A DNA stretch of 50,091 bases from Oscillibacter sp. (GTDB taxonomy: Bacteria; Bacillota; Clostridia; Oscillospirales; Oscillospiraceae), in contig JAAVZX010000009.1 in assembly GCA_022791875.1 (NCBI GenBank), forward strand, positions 1-50,091. The letters run 5' to 3'. Every line of letters begins with the position of its first letter. The stretch's first letter is position 1. Below are positions 36,690-44,802 of the stretch, piece after piece. The notes beneath the pieces are model-generated. The model worked only from the letters and a program-made list of their open reading frames with translations. It was not told the DNA's origin and did no database searches. The translations under genes were made by a program, and so were the position numbers.

Positions 36690-37472
36690 TCAGGAGTAGA
36701 AGCGGTGGCAGCCGATGGTCTGCTCATAGGTGCGGTTGTCGTTGATCCACACGCCCTCGGAGAGGGCCGGGGCGTAGAAAAACAGAGCGCCGCCGATGGT
36801 CTTTTCCCCGTCCAGGACCAGCCGCGCCGCCTCTTTGGACAGCTCCGTGGGGTCCCGGAAGACGGTTCCGTTCTCCACGGGCTCGAACTGCACGGCGTCC
36901 ACGCAGTCGAAGATGACGCCGGGGATGGTGTCGGGGAATTCCTCGCTGTCCACCCGGTTCAGGACCACGTTGCCCACGGCGATCTGGCCCTCCAGGGGCT
37001 CGCCGCCGCTCTCGGCGCAGATGATGTGGGCCAGCCAGTAGTAGTCGGAGGCGTCGTAGGGGGCCCCGGCGGTGGTGACGGCGGCGCCGTCCAGCCACGG
37101 GTCCCAGGCCACCCGCCCGCCCAGAGCCTGCACCACGGTCCGCAGGGGCAGGTAGGTCCGCCCGTTCACCACGGCCACCCGGCCGGAGTAGACCGCGCCG
37201 TCCACTGTGATGGTGTCCGTCTCCGGGTCGGCGTGGAGGCGGGTGCTCTCGGAGGAAGCGGCGGCAGTGCCGGAGGCGTGGTCCCACCAGACCTCCCAGT
37301 CCCCCAAAGCCTCCATCAGATCCCGCATGGGAATATAGGTCACGCCCTGCTCCACATAAGCGGCGGCCCCCATATGCTCCCCGTCAATCTGCACGGAGAC
37401 GGGCCGCGCGGCGTGGACGGGCAGGGCAAGAACTGCGGTGCTGAGAAGTCCGCATAGCATTTTTCGTATCAT
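36690..37472 (-). CDS. cell wall hydrolase: copper amine oxidase-like N-domain plus SleB domain
   Basis: 260 residues. Signal peptide (MLCGLLSTAVLALPVHAA). Residues about 25-140 hold a stalk domain of the copper-amine-oxidase N-terminal type (YIPMRDLMEALGDWEVWWD, TYLPLRTVVQALGG); this domain is usually a wall or surface module, not an oxidase. From about residue 145 comes a hydrolase_2/SleB domain: LAHIICAESGGEPLEGQIAVGNVVLNRV, with the catalytic Glu in AESGG, FPDTIPGVIF, and IGGALFFYAP. SleB relatives cleave spore cortex during germination or vegetative wall. RBS is AAAGGAGCAGCC before ATG 37472. Confidence 0.9.
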   Translation of the reverse strand: MIRKMLCGLLSTAVLALPVHAARPVSVQIDGEHMGAAAYVEQGVTYIPMRDLMEALGDWEVWWDHASGTAAASSESTRLHADPETDTITVDGAVYSGRVAVVNGRTYLPLRTVVQALGGRVAWDPWLDGAAVTTAGAPYDASDYYWLAHIICAESGGEPLEGQIAVGNVVLNRVDSEEFPDTIPGVIFDCVDAVQFEPVENGTVFRDPTELSKEAARLVLDGEKTIGGALFFYAPALSEGVWINDNRTYEQTIGCHRFYS

Positions 37473-37575
37473 GGCTGCTCCTTTCTGGTGTTCTCCTGTA
37501 AATGATACAGAATCCAGACGGAGGAAGCAACCCTCAATATATGGGCCTGCTGGAAGCGGGTGGCATTCGGGCGCG

Positions 37576-37603
37576 AAAAAGCGCCGCGGGTTGGTGCGGC
37601 GCT
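37576..37603 (-). terminator. terminator after the gatD-like gene
   Basis: Minus strand: AGCGCCGC and GCGGCGCT pair around an 8-nt loop and are followed by TTTTC, 8 nt after the stop. Confidence 0.78.
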
Positions 37604-37610
37604 CTTGGGG

Positions 37611-38339
37611 TTATTTGATTCTCAGGCGAAGCTGTTCCTCCGTGACGGCGTAGGCTTTCTCCGCCCACTCGTCCCGGGGGCGCTCTGCCGGAAGCGTCTG
37701 GCCCCGGCGGGCGTAGATGGCCGCGGCCACCGTCTCCAGCAGCTTCGGGTTCTTCACCAGAAGGGGGCCGGTGAGCTGGGAGGCGAACACGTTCTTCCAG
37801 TGAAAGCCCTCCGGACCCGGCGTCAGGCTGTTGCCGACGCCCAGCTCTGTGGATTCCAGCAGAGGCGTTTCCACCCCCGCCATCTTCCCGCAGGTGTTCA
37901 GGAAGCCCACCACGGGCTCGGGAAACAGCGCCGTGCGCCCGTACACGTCCCCGACGGTCCGGGTTTTCTGGCGCTCCGTGCGGAAGTCTGCGAGGCCCGT
38001 TCCGGCGTAGGCCCCGCCGTCCGCGCGGCGGATCTCCTTCCCGAGAAGCTCCATCGCCGTCCCGGCGAAGAGGACGGCCATGCCGTCGCTGACGGCGGCT
38101 TTCAGCTCCGGGGCGAAGCGGGCGAAGTCGGTCATGGCGGCTTCCGCCCGGCGCTCCGTCCCCGCGCCCATGTAGAGGAAATCCGCATGAGTGAAATCGG
38201 CGGCGTCACCGGGTCTGACGGGATTCATGGTCACGGTACAGCCCAGGGCCGTCAGGTAACGCCCCAGGGCCAGGAGGTTGGCGCAGCTGCCATAGAGATT
38301 CATCAGATCCGGGTAAAAATGGAGCATATGCACATCCAT
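37611..38339 (-). CDS. gatD: GatD-like class I glutamine amidotransferase homologue lacking catalytic Cys and His
   Basis: 242 residues. GatD supplies ammonia from glutamine to MurT for amidation of lipid II. The fold is evident: HMLHFYPDLMNLYGSCANLLAL, FLYMGAGTERR, DGMAVLFAGTAMELLGKEI, VVGFLNTCGK, GFHWKNVFASQLTGPLLVKNP. In the S. aureus protein the corresponding blocks are GLTICGGYQFLGK and YLHGPILPKN, with nucleophile Cys94 and His189 (recalled family knowledge). Here Ala92 (FAGTA) and Thr190 (QLTGP) stand at those places, so glutaminase activity should be absent. It starts 4 nt after the MurT-like stop, so the pair is still co-expressed. Either a structural subunit or a different chemistry is implied. 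Confidence 0.85.
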   Translation of the reverse strand: MDVHMLHFYPDLMNLYGSCANLLALGRYLTALGCTVTMNPVRPGDAADFTHADFLYMGAGTERRAEAAMTDFARFAPELKAAVSDGMAVLFAGTAMELLGKEIRRADGGAYAGTGLADFRTERQKTRTVGDVYGRTALFPEPVVGFLNTCGKMAGVETPLLESTELGVGNSLTPGPEGFHWKNVFASQLTGPLLVKNPKLLETVAAAIYARRGQTLPAERPRDEWAEKAYAVTEEQLRLRIK

Positions 38340-38342
38340 GCC

Positions 38343-39665
38343 TCACGCCTCCTTTTCCACGCGGCTGAGCAGCTTGTCCCGGTCGGAAAAGCACGTGACC
38401 ACGTATAAATCTTCGTCCCCATCGGCTTTCAAAGCGTCCGCCGCGGCGGAAATGTCCGGAATCACGGACCAGTTTTCCAGCCGCGTGAAGGAGAAGCGAT
38501 CCGCCAGATCATTGCAGTAGCGTCCGGAGAGAATCACCCGCTTCACTTGGGGCACAGCCAGTTGGTCGAAGTCGATGTCCCAGAGCCAGCTGGTCTCGCT
38601 GGTAAAATACTTGCGGCTCACCGCGTCCACAATCACCAGCACCGCGCAGTCTCCGTCCCGGCCCGCGATGTAGCGCAGGTTGGTGTCGTAGGCGATGGAG
38701 TTCTCGTGCTTGCTGGTGAGGAGGGTGCCGTGATGGGCCCCGAGGGTAAATTTCTGCATCCGCCCGTTTTTCAGCAGGTAGTTGTTCAGCACCCCCGCGG
38801 CGGCTTCGCCGCTGACGCCGCACTCCCGGCAGGCCGCGTAAGCCGCCAGGATGTTGTAGATGTTGTAGATGCTCTGGAAGGCCAGGGCGATGCGGGTTCC
38901 GCCGTCCAGGGTGACGGTCCAAGCGTCCGTGTCCACGGCGGTGACGGTGTAGTCGGTCTGGGGCTTGCGGTGGCCGCAGGCGGTGCAGCGGTACGCGCCG
39001 ATGTGGTTGTAGTGGGCGTAATCGTACTCCATGGGGGCGTGGCAGAGGGGGCAGAACGCGCCGTCGCGGTAGAGGCCCCCAGGGGCGTCCGCGGAGACTG
39101 CGCAGCGGTCCATGCCGAACCATTTGACCCGCTGGTGCCCCTGGGCGAAGCAGGAGGACAGGGGGTCGTCGGCGTTCAGGAGCAGGGTCGTCTCCGGGTG
39201 GATGGCGGGGAGGATGGCGTCGTAGACCCACTCTGGGTGGCCGTTGCGGGTGAGCTGGTCCCGGTAGAGGTTGGTGATGACGAACTCCGTGGGGTGGAAA
39301 TACTTGAAGGTCTTGGCGGCGTAGCGCTCGTCGGACTCGATCAGGAGCACGTCGCCCCGGACCTTGCCGCTGAGGGATGCGTGGGTGAGGACCAGGGTGG
39401 CCACGCCCTCAATTTGGTTCGATCCTTCCTCGTTCCAGATCACGGTCTTCCCGCCGGCGCGGAGAATCGCCGCGATCATCTCCACGGTGGAGGTCTTGCC
39501 GTTGGACCCGGTGACGGCGATGATCCGCCCCGGCAGGGCTACGCGCCCCAGAATATCCGGGCAGACCTTCAAAGCCAGCTTCCCGGGCAGGGAGCTGCCC
39601 TTTCCCACCAGCTTCCCCACGAAGCGGCCCAGCTTGCACAGGAGGATGGCAAGCAGCATTCTCAC
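38343..39665 (-). CDS. murT: MurT-like Mur ligase with zinc ribbon
   Basis: About 440 residues. Mur-ligase ATPase with VTGSNGKTST near residue 52, IESDERYAAKTFKYFHPTEFVITNLYRDQ and LLLNADDPLS. Inserted zinc ribbon CPLCHAPMEYD...YRCTACG is specific to MurT. The C-terminal DUF1727 domain (AVLVIVDAVSR, ETSWLWDIDFDQL) contacts GatD; canonical enzymes have DxSWxWD with a triad Asp, here apparently Glu (alignment by eye, tentative). MurT uses ATP to amidate the alpha-carboxyl of D-Glu in lipid II. Start GTG 39665 or ATG 39659, 4 nt from the cyclase stop, with AAGGAG upstream. Order cyclase-murT-gatD suggests one transcript. Confidence 0.88.
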   Translation of the reverse strand: MRMLLAILLCKLGRFVGKLVGKGSSLPGKLALKVCPDILGRVALPGRIIAVTGSNGKTSTVEMIAAILRAGGKTVIWNEEGSNQIEGVATLVLTHASLSGKVRGDVLLIESDERYAAKTFKYFHPTEFVITNLYRDQLTRNGHPEWVYDAILPAIHPETTLLLNADDPLSSCFAQGHQRVKWFGMDRCAVSADAPGGLYRDGAFCPLCHAPMEYDYAHYNHIGAYRCTACGHRKPQTDYTVTAVDTDAWTVTLDGGTRIALAFQSIYNIYNILAAYAACRECGVSGEAAAGVLNNYLLKNGRMQKFTLGAHHGTLLTSKHENSIAYDTNLRYIAGRDGDCAVLVIVDAVSRKYFTSETSWLWDIDFDQLAVPQVKRVILSGRYCNDLADRFSFTRLENWSVIPDISAAADALKADGDEDLYVVTCFSDRDKLLSRVEKEA

Positions 39666-39669
39666 AAGG

Positions 39670-40326
39670 CTACATCTCCTTTTCCGCCTGCTCCCCCAGC
39701 TCGGCAATGGCCCGGACGGGGGCGCCGTCGGCGTTCTTGTATTTCAGAGGCAGGGCGGTGAAGTGGAAATCCTTGCGGCCCACCACGTTCCGGATGCGGA
39801 GGCACTCGACGATCACCATGCCGTCGCTGAGCAGGATGCGGTGGGCGGGCATGTCGGGGCTGGAGAGGGCGTCCACGCTGAAGGAGTCGGTGCCCACGCC
39901 CTTGAGACCGCAGGAGACCAGGTAGCGGGCCGCGGCCTCGTCCAGGACGGGAAAGCCGTCCTCGAAGAAGGCGGGGGTGCCCCATTTCTTCTCCCAGCCG
40001 GTGTAGAAGAGGACGAAGTCGGCGGTGCGGATGAGGCCGTTCTGGGCGCGGAGGAAGTCGGCGGTGATGACAGGGCCGACGCCGGAGACGTCCAGGGCGG
40101 AGGCCCGGCCGCTGAACTGGGAGATGGGCAGGTCGTCCAGGTCTGAGCCGTCCCGGAGGACGTGGGAGGGTGCGTCGATATGGGTGCCGGTGTGGGAGGT
40201 GAGGGTCAGGAGGGTGGTGCGGAAACCGTTCCTGGCGAGGGTGGCGGAGGGGACCAGGGACGGGGCCTGATCGCCGGGATAGGCGGCCAGCTCGGGGGTG
40301 ATCGTGTGGGTGAGGTCGATAATCAT
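39670..40326 (-). CDS. cyclase-family metal-dependent hydrolase (second paralogue)
   Basis: 218 residues. Family signature TSHTGTHIDAPSHVL (HTGTHxDxPxH) with the N-terminal MIIDLTHTITPELAAYPGD typical of kynurenine-formamidase-like enzymes. GLKGVGTDSFSVDALSSPDMPAHRILL and FHFTALPLKYKNADGAPVRAIAEL complete it. It differs from the copy at 19993, so they are not recent duplicates. Its stop lies 4 nt before the MurT-like start, which may indicate coupling with an amidation or deamidation step, but this could be chance operon fusion. GGAAAGGATGC before ATG 40326. Confidence 0.88.
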   Translation of the reverse strand: MIIDLTHTITPELAAYPGDQAPSLVPSATLARNGFRTTLLTLTSHTGTHIDAPSHVLRDGSDLDDLPISQFSGRASALDVSGVGPVITADFLRAQNGLIRTADFVLFYTGWEKKWGTPAFFEDGFPVLDEAAARYLVSCGLKGVGTDSFSVDALSSPDMPAHRILLSDGMVIVECLRIRNVVGRKDFHFTALPLKYKNADGAPVRAIAELGEQAEKEM

Positions 40327-40393
40327 AAGCGCATCCTTTCCTTATTCAATATAGACAGATTGACAAAGCGTCAGACAGCTTTTTCAAATCCGG

Positions 40394-40735
40394 TCAGTTT
40401 GTGAACCTGAGAAACGCAGTCACGGCGTATATGATCAGAAACAGGCCCAGGAGAAGCCCGCCCGCGGCGGCGTGGAGCAGGCAGAGGGCCGCGGCCAGGC
40501 GGTACAGCCCGCTCTTTCCCTGCTCCTTTCGGACGCCCCGCAGGGCCAGCAGGCCCAGGAGGCCGGGCACGAGATCCAGCGCCAGCATGTAGGGGGAGGC
40601 CTGACAGAGGAACTGGAGGAACGGCGGGGACTGGTAAAACAGGCGCCTGGGGGCCAGCATGGCCCAGAGGAAGGGGGGCCAGAAGACCAGCAGCAGCGCC
40701 GCCTCCAGCATCAGAACGGCCCGCACCCGCTTCAC
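40394..40735 (-). CDS. small membrane protein, unknown function
   Basis: 113 residues with three predicted membrane helices: AVLMLEAALLLVFWPPFLWAML, YMLALDLVPGLLGLLALRG and AALCLLHAAAGGLLLGLFLIIYAV. No recognisable motif. The start overlaps the mnmG stop by 4 nt (ATGA-type), so it is translated from the mnmG mRNA. Confidence 0.65.
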   Translation of the reverse strand: MKRVRAVLMLEAALLLVFWPPFLWAMLAPRRLFYQSPPFLQFLCQASPYMLALDLVPGLLGLLALRGVRKEQGKSGLYRLAAALCLLHAAAGGLLLGLFLIIYAVTAFLRFTN

Positions 40736-42630
40736 GGCGGAGTCCCCCCGTCCTTTTTCCGCGCGGCGCTCTCCAGGTAGATCATGAGCGCCGCAGTGTC
40801 CGCCGGGGAGACGCCGGAGATCCGGGAGGCTTGCCCCAAATCCAGGGGCCGCACGGCGTTCAGCTTCTCCCGCGCCTCCAGGCGCAGGCCCTGGATGCCG
40901 CTGTAGTCCAGGTCCGGCGGCAGGCGGTGGGAGGCCATTCTGTGAAAGTCCTCCACCTGCTTCTGCTGGCGGCGGATGTAGCCCTCGTACTTGACCGAGA
41001 TCTCCACCTGCTCCGCAATGTCGGGGCTGAGGTCCGGGCGCTCCGGGTCGAAGGGGGCCAGGTCTTCATAGTGAATCTGGGGGCGTCTCAGAAGGGCATC
41101 CAGCGGGCTTCCGCCGGGGATGTCCGCGGTGCCCTTCGATTCCAGGAAAGCGGACAGTTCCTTCGACTGGGAGACGCCCGTGTGGGCCAGGCGTTTGATC
41201 TCGCGGCTGACCGCCGCGTATTTTTCCTCCACCGCCCGCAGGCGTTCCGCCGGGACCAGGCCCGCCTCATAGCCCCGCTTCGTCAGGCGGAGGTCCGCGT
41301 TGTCCTGGCGGAGCAGGAGGCGGTACTCGCTGCGGGAGGTCATCATGCGGTACGGCTCGTTGGTGCCCTTCGTGACCAGGTCGTCAATGAGCGCGCCGAT
41401 GTAGGACTCCGCGCGGGAGAGGATGAATTCGTCCTGCCCCATGAGCTTCCGGGCGGCGTTGACGCCCGCCACCAACCCCTGGACCGCCGCTTCCTCATAG
41501 CCGGAGGAACCGTTGAACTGCCCCGCGCCGTAGAGGCCGGGGACACCTTTCACCTCCAGCGTGGGCCGGAGGGCCAGGGGGTCTACGCACTCATATTCTA
41601 TGGCGTAGGCGGGGCGGGTTATCACCGCGCGGCGGAGCCCCGGGACGCTGTGGAGCATGGCAATCTGCACCTCCTCCGGCATGGAGGAGGAGAAGCCCTG
41701 AATGTACAGCTCTTCCGTGTCCAGCCCCATGGGCTCCACAAAAAGCTGGTGGCGCTGCTTGTCCGGAAAGCGGACAATCTTCGTCTCAAACGACGGGCAG
41801 TAGCGGGGCCCAATGCCCTCAATGACGCCGGAGTACATGGGGGCGCGGTGCAGGTTTTCCTGGACGATGCGCTTCGTCTCGTCCGTGGTCCAGGTGAGCC
41901 AGCAGACGGCGCGGTTCTCCGGGGGCACGGCGGTGCCGTAGGAGAAGGGAACCGGGAGATCGTCTCCGGGCTGGAGCTCCATTTCGTCAAAGTCCACCGT
42001 GCGGGCGTTGACCCTGGGCGGGGTGCCCGTCTTGAAGCGCCGCAGGGGCAGACCCAGGGCGCGAAGGGAGTCCGTGAGCGGCCCCGCGGCGTGCATCCCG
42101 TCGGGGCCGGAGTCCTGGACCCATTCGCCGACAATGGTGCGTCCGGCCAGATAGGTGCCCGTGGCCACAATGGCGGCGCGGACGGAGAACACCGCCCCCG
42201 TGGCCAGCACCACCGCGGACACCGCGCCGTTCTCCACGCGGATCTCCGTAACCTCCCCCTGGCGGACGGCCAGGTGCTCCTGGCGCTCCAGAACGCCCTT
42301 CATGTAGCCCTGGTACTTCCTGCGGTCGGCCTGGGCGCGGAGGGACCAGACGGCGGGGCCTTTCCCCTTGTTCAGAAGGCGGTACTGGATGCAGCAGGCG
42401 TCGGCGGCTTTCGCCATCTCGCCCCCCAGGGCGTCCAGCTCCCGGACGAGGTGGCCCTTCCCGGTGCCGCCGATGGCGGGGTTGCAGGGCATGTTGCCCA
42501 CGGCGTCCAGGTTGATGGTGAAAATGATGGTCTCCAGTCCCAGGCGGGCGGCGGCAAGGGCGGCTTCGATGCCCGCGTGGCCCGCGCCGATGACGGCGAT
42601 ATCGTATTGTCCGGCTGAAAACTCGTGCAT
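40732..42630 (-). CDS. mnmG: tRNA uridine-5-carboxymethylaminomethyl modification enzyme MnmG
   Basis: About 632 residues. FAD-binding VIGAGHAGIEAALAAARLG, the signature NMPCNPAIGGTGKGHLVRELDALGG and Cys in CCIQYRLLN are classic MnmG/GidA. With MnmE it modifies U34 of certain tRNAs. C-terminal helical domain for MnmE and tRNA binding ends RISGVSPADTAALMIYL. ATG 42630 has TGAGG 7 nt upstream; the longer frame (42642) starts inside the upstream gene. MnmE is not in the window. Preceded by a tandem XRE regulator (8-nt gap). Confidence 0.96.
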   Translation of the reverse strand: MHEFSAGQYDIAVIGAGHAGIEAALAAARLGLETIIFTINLDAVGNMPCNPAIGGTGKGHLVRELDALGGEMAKAADACCIQYRLLNKGKGPAVWSLRAQADRRKYQGYMKGVLERQEHLAVRQGEVTEIRVENGAVSAVVLATGAVFSVRAAIVATGTYLAGRTIVGEWVQDSGPDGMHAAGPLTDSLRALGLPLRRFKTGTPPRVNARTVDFDEMELQPGDDLPVPFSYGTAVPPENRAVCWLTWTTDETKRIVQENLHRAPMYSGVIEGIGPRYCPSFETKIVRFPDKQRHQLFVEPMGLDTEELYIQGFSSSMPEEVQIAMLHSVPGLRRAVITRPAYAIEYECVDPLALRPTLEVKGVPGLYGAGQFNGSSGYEEAAVQGLVAGVNAARKLMGQDEFILSRAESYIGALIDDLVTKGTNEPYRMMTSRSEYRLLLRQDNADLRLTKRGYEAGLVPAERLRAVEEKYAAVSREIKRLAHTGVSQSKELSAFLESKGTADIPGGSPLDALLRRPQIHYEDLAPFDPERPDLSPDIAEQVEISVKYEGYIRRQQKQVEDFHRMASHRLPPDLDYSGIQGLRLEAREKLNAVRPLDLGQASRISGVSPADTAALMIYLESAARKKDGGTPP

Positions 42631-42638
42631 AGAGGACC

Positions 42639-43103
42639 TCACAGGCGGTGGGCGTCCCGGCGCTCGGTGCGGCCCATCAGCCAGTCGATGGAGACGTCGT
42701 AGAAGTCGGCGATGCGCAGGAGGGATTCATAGCGGGGCAACTTGCCCAATTCGATATCCTGTAGGCCGCGCATGGAAAGCCCCATGCCCTCCCCGGCGGC
42801 GGTCTGGCTGAGATTGCGCTCTATGCGGAGCATCCGTATTTTTTCTGCGAATGTCATAGCCACAGTCTCCTGCTGATTTAAGATTGGCGATTTACTTTGG
42901 GTTTCACGTTTCTCAGTTCTGCCCATAAGCCAGTCTGCGGAAACATTGTAGAAGTTTGCAACACAAAGTAAGGAACTGTAGCGCGGCACTGCACCTAACT
43001 CGAGATTCTGATAGCCACGCATAGAAAGTCCCATTTCTGCTGCGACAGCGGGTTGTGACATTTTCCGTTCTTGCCGGAGCATCCGAATTTTTTCAGAAAA
43101 CAT
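42639..43103 (-). CDS. tandem-duplicated XRE-type regulator
   Basis: About 154 residues made of two near-identical units, each with one Cro/CI HTH: FSEKIRMLRQERKMSQ...ADWLMGRTEKR and FAEKIRMLRIERNLSQ...IDWLMGRTERR. The signature GLSMRG...LELG...PRYxSLLxxAxFYxVSxDWLMGRTE repeats in both. A short linker (ETQSKSPILNQQETVA) joins them. The second unit keeps its own AGGAG plus ATG at 42857, so a stand-alone 72-residue protein could also be made. Start ATG 43103 with AAGAGGTG upstream. It is divergent from a 57-residue gene and precedes mnmG. Confidence 0.85.
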   Translation of the reverse strand: MFSEKIRMLRQERKMSQPAVAAEMGLSMRGYQNLELGAVPRYSSLLCVANFYNVSADWLMGRTEKRETQSKSPILNQQETVAMTFAEKIRMLRIERNLSQTAAGEGMGLSMRGLQDIELGKLPRYESLLRIADFYDVSIDWLMGRTERRDAHRL

Positions 43104-43183
43104 GGCGACACCTCTTGACATACGCTTTTTTGCGTGGTAAGTTAATGTACGTGCATGTGTATGATAAAAAGGGGTGGGGATAC

Positions 43184-43357
43184 ATGAAAGAGATACCAGA
43201 AGTGATACAGCTACTATATAATTACTGGCGAGTGGAGCCAGATAAAGCGTTATGGCCGGAGTGCATCAGCGATCCGGTAGAGGGCTACGGCCTGTACTCA
43301 TTCTACCAAGGCTTGTCCCTGGGCCTACAGCTCGCGGAAGCCTGCCAGGAGAAGTAG
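43184..43357 (+). CDS. 57-residue protein divergent from the XRE regulator
   Basis: Small soluble protein: MKEIPEVIQLLYNYWRVEP, then ALWPECISDPVEGYGLYSFYQGLSLGLQLAEAC. I recognise no family. ATG 43184 has GGGGTGGGGA upstream and is chosen over earlier starts in the frame, which run through the antisense end of the regulator gene. The divergent pairing with the HTH protein suggests regulation by it. A TATGAT-like -10 lies at 43160; -35 unclear. Confidence 0.55.
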   Translation: MKEIPEVIQLLYNYWRVEPDKALWPECISDPVEGYGLYSFYQGLSLGLQLAEACQEK

Positions 43358-43374
43358 GCAGTCAAGCAGGGAGT

Positions 43375-43468
43375 GATCTGCCAGGGTCCAGGGAGGCGCG
43401 CGCCTCCCTGGTGGGGTCCAGGGGCAAAGCCCCTGGCCGCCGGAGGCCCCCTCGTCCCCCGTCCCCCG
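43375..43468. repeat. interspersed palindromic repeat, family A (full form)
   Basis: GATCTGCCAGGGTCC, CCAGGGAGGC/GCCTCCCTGG hairpin, CCAGGGGC/GCCCCTGG hairpin, GCCGCCGGAGGCCCCC. Same order and orientation as 35626-35730. Confidence 0.85.
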
Positions 43469-43476
43469 TAATGGGC

Positions 43477-44343
43477 TCAGCGGATGGCCGCGTGGAGGGT
43501 GATGACAGCGACCTCGGGGCGGTTGAAGACGCGGAAGGTGGAGCCGGAGTTGCCGAGGCCGCGGGTTACGAAGAGGGTGGAGGCGTTTTTTTCGTAGAGG
43601 CCGGCGGTGTAGGAGGGGAAGAGGGTGCGGTCGGTGGAGACGAGGCCGTCGGTGAAGGGGAGGCGGATGAGACCGCCGTGGCCGTGGCCGGAGACGACCA
43701 GGTCTGCGCCGAGGAGGCTGTATTGGTCGGGGAAATGGTCGTTGCGGTGGGCCAGGAGGAGCCAGAAGGGGTCGCCGTGGGCGGCGTAGAGCTCTGCGGC
43801 CAGGGTTTCCGGGGTCTTCTGATCGGCGTAGCCGTTGGGGTCGTCGATGCCTGCCAGGACGATGGTGTCGCTGTTGCGGTTCAGAGTGATGAATTCGTTG
43901 GAGAGGACTGTGACGCCTTGGGCGGTCAGGTCCTTTTTCAGATCCGGAACGTTGCCGGCGGCCCACTCGTGGTTGCCTGTGACGTAGTAGGTGGGGGCAA
44001 TGTCGGCGAGGGCCTTTGCGGTTTTTTTTGCGTAGTCTTCTGGACTTTCACGAAAGGCGTCCAGGAGGTCGCCGACGAGGAAAATATACTCCGGTTCCGC
44101 GTCCTGGACGGCCTCGACAAGGGCCTGGTTGTCCTCCCCGAAAACGGTGCTGTGCAGGTCGCCCAGAACCACGATGCGGCACCCGTCGAAGCCCTGGGGG
44201 AGCCTGGCGAACACGGGGTCAAATGCGGCGGTCTGCAAAGCGGCGTTGCTCCAGCGGACGTACAGGACCGCCAGAACCGCCAGGAGCAGCAGAGTGAAGA
44301 GCCTTGGAAGCAGGGCGCGGCGCTTTCGGGCACGTCTGGGCAT
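43477..44343 (-). CDS. membrane-anchored metallophosphoesterase (YkuE-like)
   Basis: 288 residues. N-terminal basic stretch and one helix (LFTLLLLAVLAVLYVRW), then a calcineurin-like domain: VVLGDLHSTVFG (DxH), FLVGDLLDAF (GDxxD), VTGNHEW (GNHE), LLAHRNDH and VSGHGHGGLIRLPF (GHxHGG). This layout, with FVTRGLGNSGSTFRVFNRPEV, matches the YkuE/YaeI branch, which cleaves lipid or diester substrates at the membrane. ATG 44343. It lies alone between a family A repeat and an untranslated stretch that holds a small gene and an RNA candidate. Confidence 0.88.
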   Translation of the reverse strand: MPRRARKRRALLPRLFTLLLLAVLAVLYVRWSNAALQTAAFDPVFARLPQGFDGCRIVVLGDLHSTVFGEDNQALVEAVQDAEPEYIFLVGDLLDAFRESPEDYAKKTAKALADIAPTYYVTGNHEWAAGNVPDLKKDLTAQGVTVLSNEFITLNRNSDTIVLAGIDDPNGYADQKTPETLAAELYAAHGDPFWLLLAHRNDHFPDQYSLLGADLVVSGHGHGGLIRLPFTDGLVSTDRTLFPSYTAGLYEKNASTLFVTRGLGNSGSTFRVFNRPEVAVITLHAAIR

Positions 44344-44638
44344 AGGGACCTCCTGGAGCCGCCGCCATGGGCGGGTCGTGGTGAAGGGACGCGGAATTTA
44401 CAATAGATGTATTATAGCACATGGTGAAATTACATGGCGAGAGAAAAAATGCACAAAGAAATGGGCGGAAAAAGTGGATTCTTCATGCGTCAAAGCATTT
44501 TTTTAACGGGAATTGAATAGAACAGCCGAGGAAAAAATCCCAGCGATCCACTTCTTGGCAAAACGTCATACGTCAATATTGCCAAAAAATTACGGGAAAA
44601 TCTGGCAGGTAAATTGGAAAAGTTACTGGAAATTACCC

Positions 44639-44667
44639 TTGCAAGGAGAAAAATGCTGTGGTATAAT
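44639..44667 (+). promoter_or_regulatory. sigma-A promoter for the 27-codon gene
   Basis: TTGCAA (44639-44644), a 17-nt spacer and TATAAT (44662-44667). AAAGGAGG and ATG follow within 36 nt. Confidence 0.8.
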
Positions 44668-44702
44668 ACAAAACAATGAAATTGTGAAAGGAGGAAACCG
44701 CT

Positions 44703-44786
44703 ATGAAAAAGTTGTGCGCCGTGATACCGGGAGACGTGGACGATCTGATTTTTCTTGACGAGGTCTGGACCAGCAGCGACCGCTGA
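44703..44786 (+). CDS. 27-residue peptide gene
   Basis: ATG 44703 to TGA 44784-44786, preceded by GAAAGGAGGAAACCGCT (strong ribosome site, about 7 nt spacing). The peptide has a basic start (MKKLCAVIPG), then acidic and hydrophobic residues (DVDDLIFLDEVW) and ends TSSDR. One Cys. It has its own consensus promoter and its own terminator, and no gene follows on the transcript, so it is not obviously a leader peptide. Too short for a membrane protein; it could be a small regulator or signal precursor. No family known to me. Confidence 0.6.
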   Translation: MKKLCAVIPGDVDDLIFLDEVWTSSDR

Positions 44787-44802
44787 GGGGGAATCGGGAA
44801 CG

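Noticed and set aside
40831..42618. 595-codon plus-strand frame opposite mnmG
   Set aside because: Antisense to a fully recognisable mnmG; no start signals.
44432..44518. 28-codon ORF (MAREKMHKEMGGKSGFF...) upstream of the 27-codon gene
   Set aside because: No ribosome site and no terminator; the -10-like TATTATAGC upstream is unaccompanied. Likely chance.
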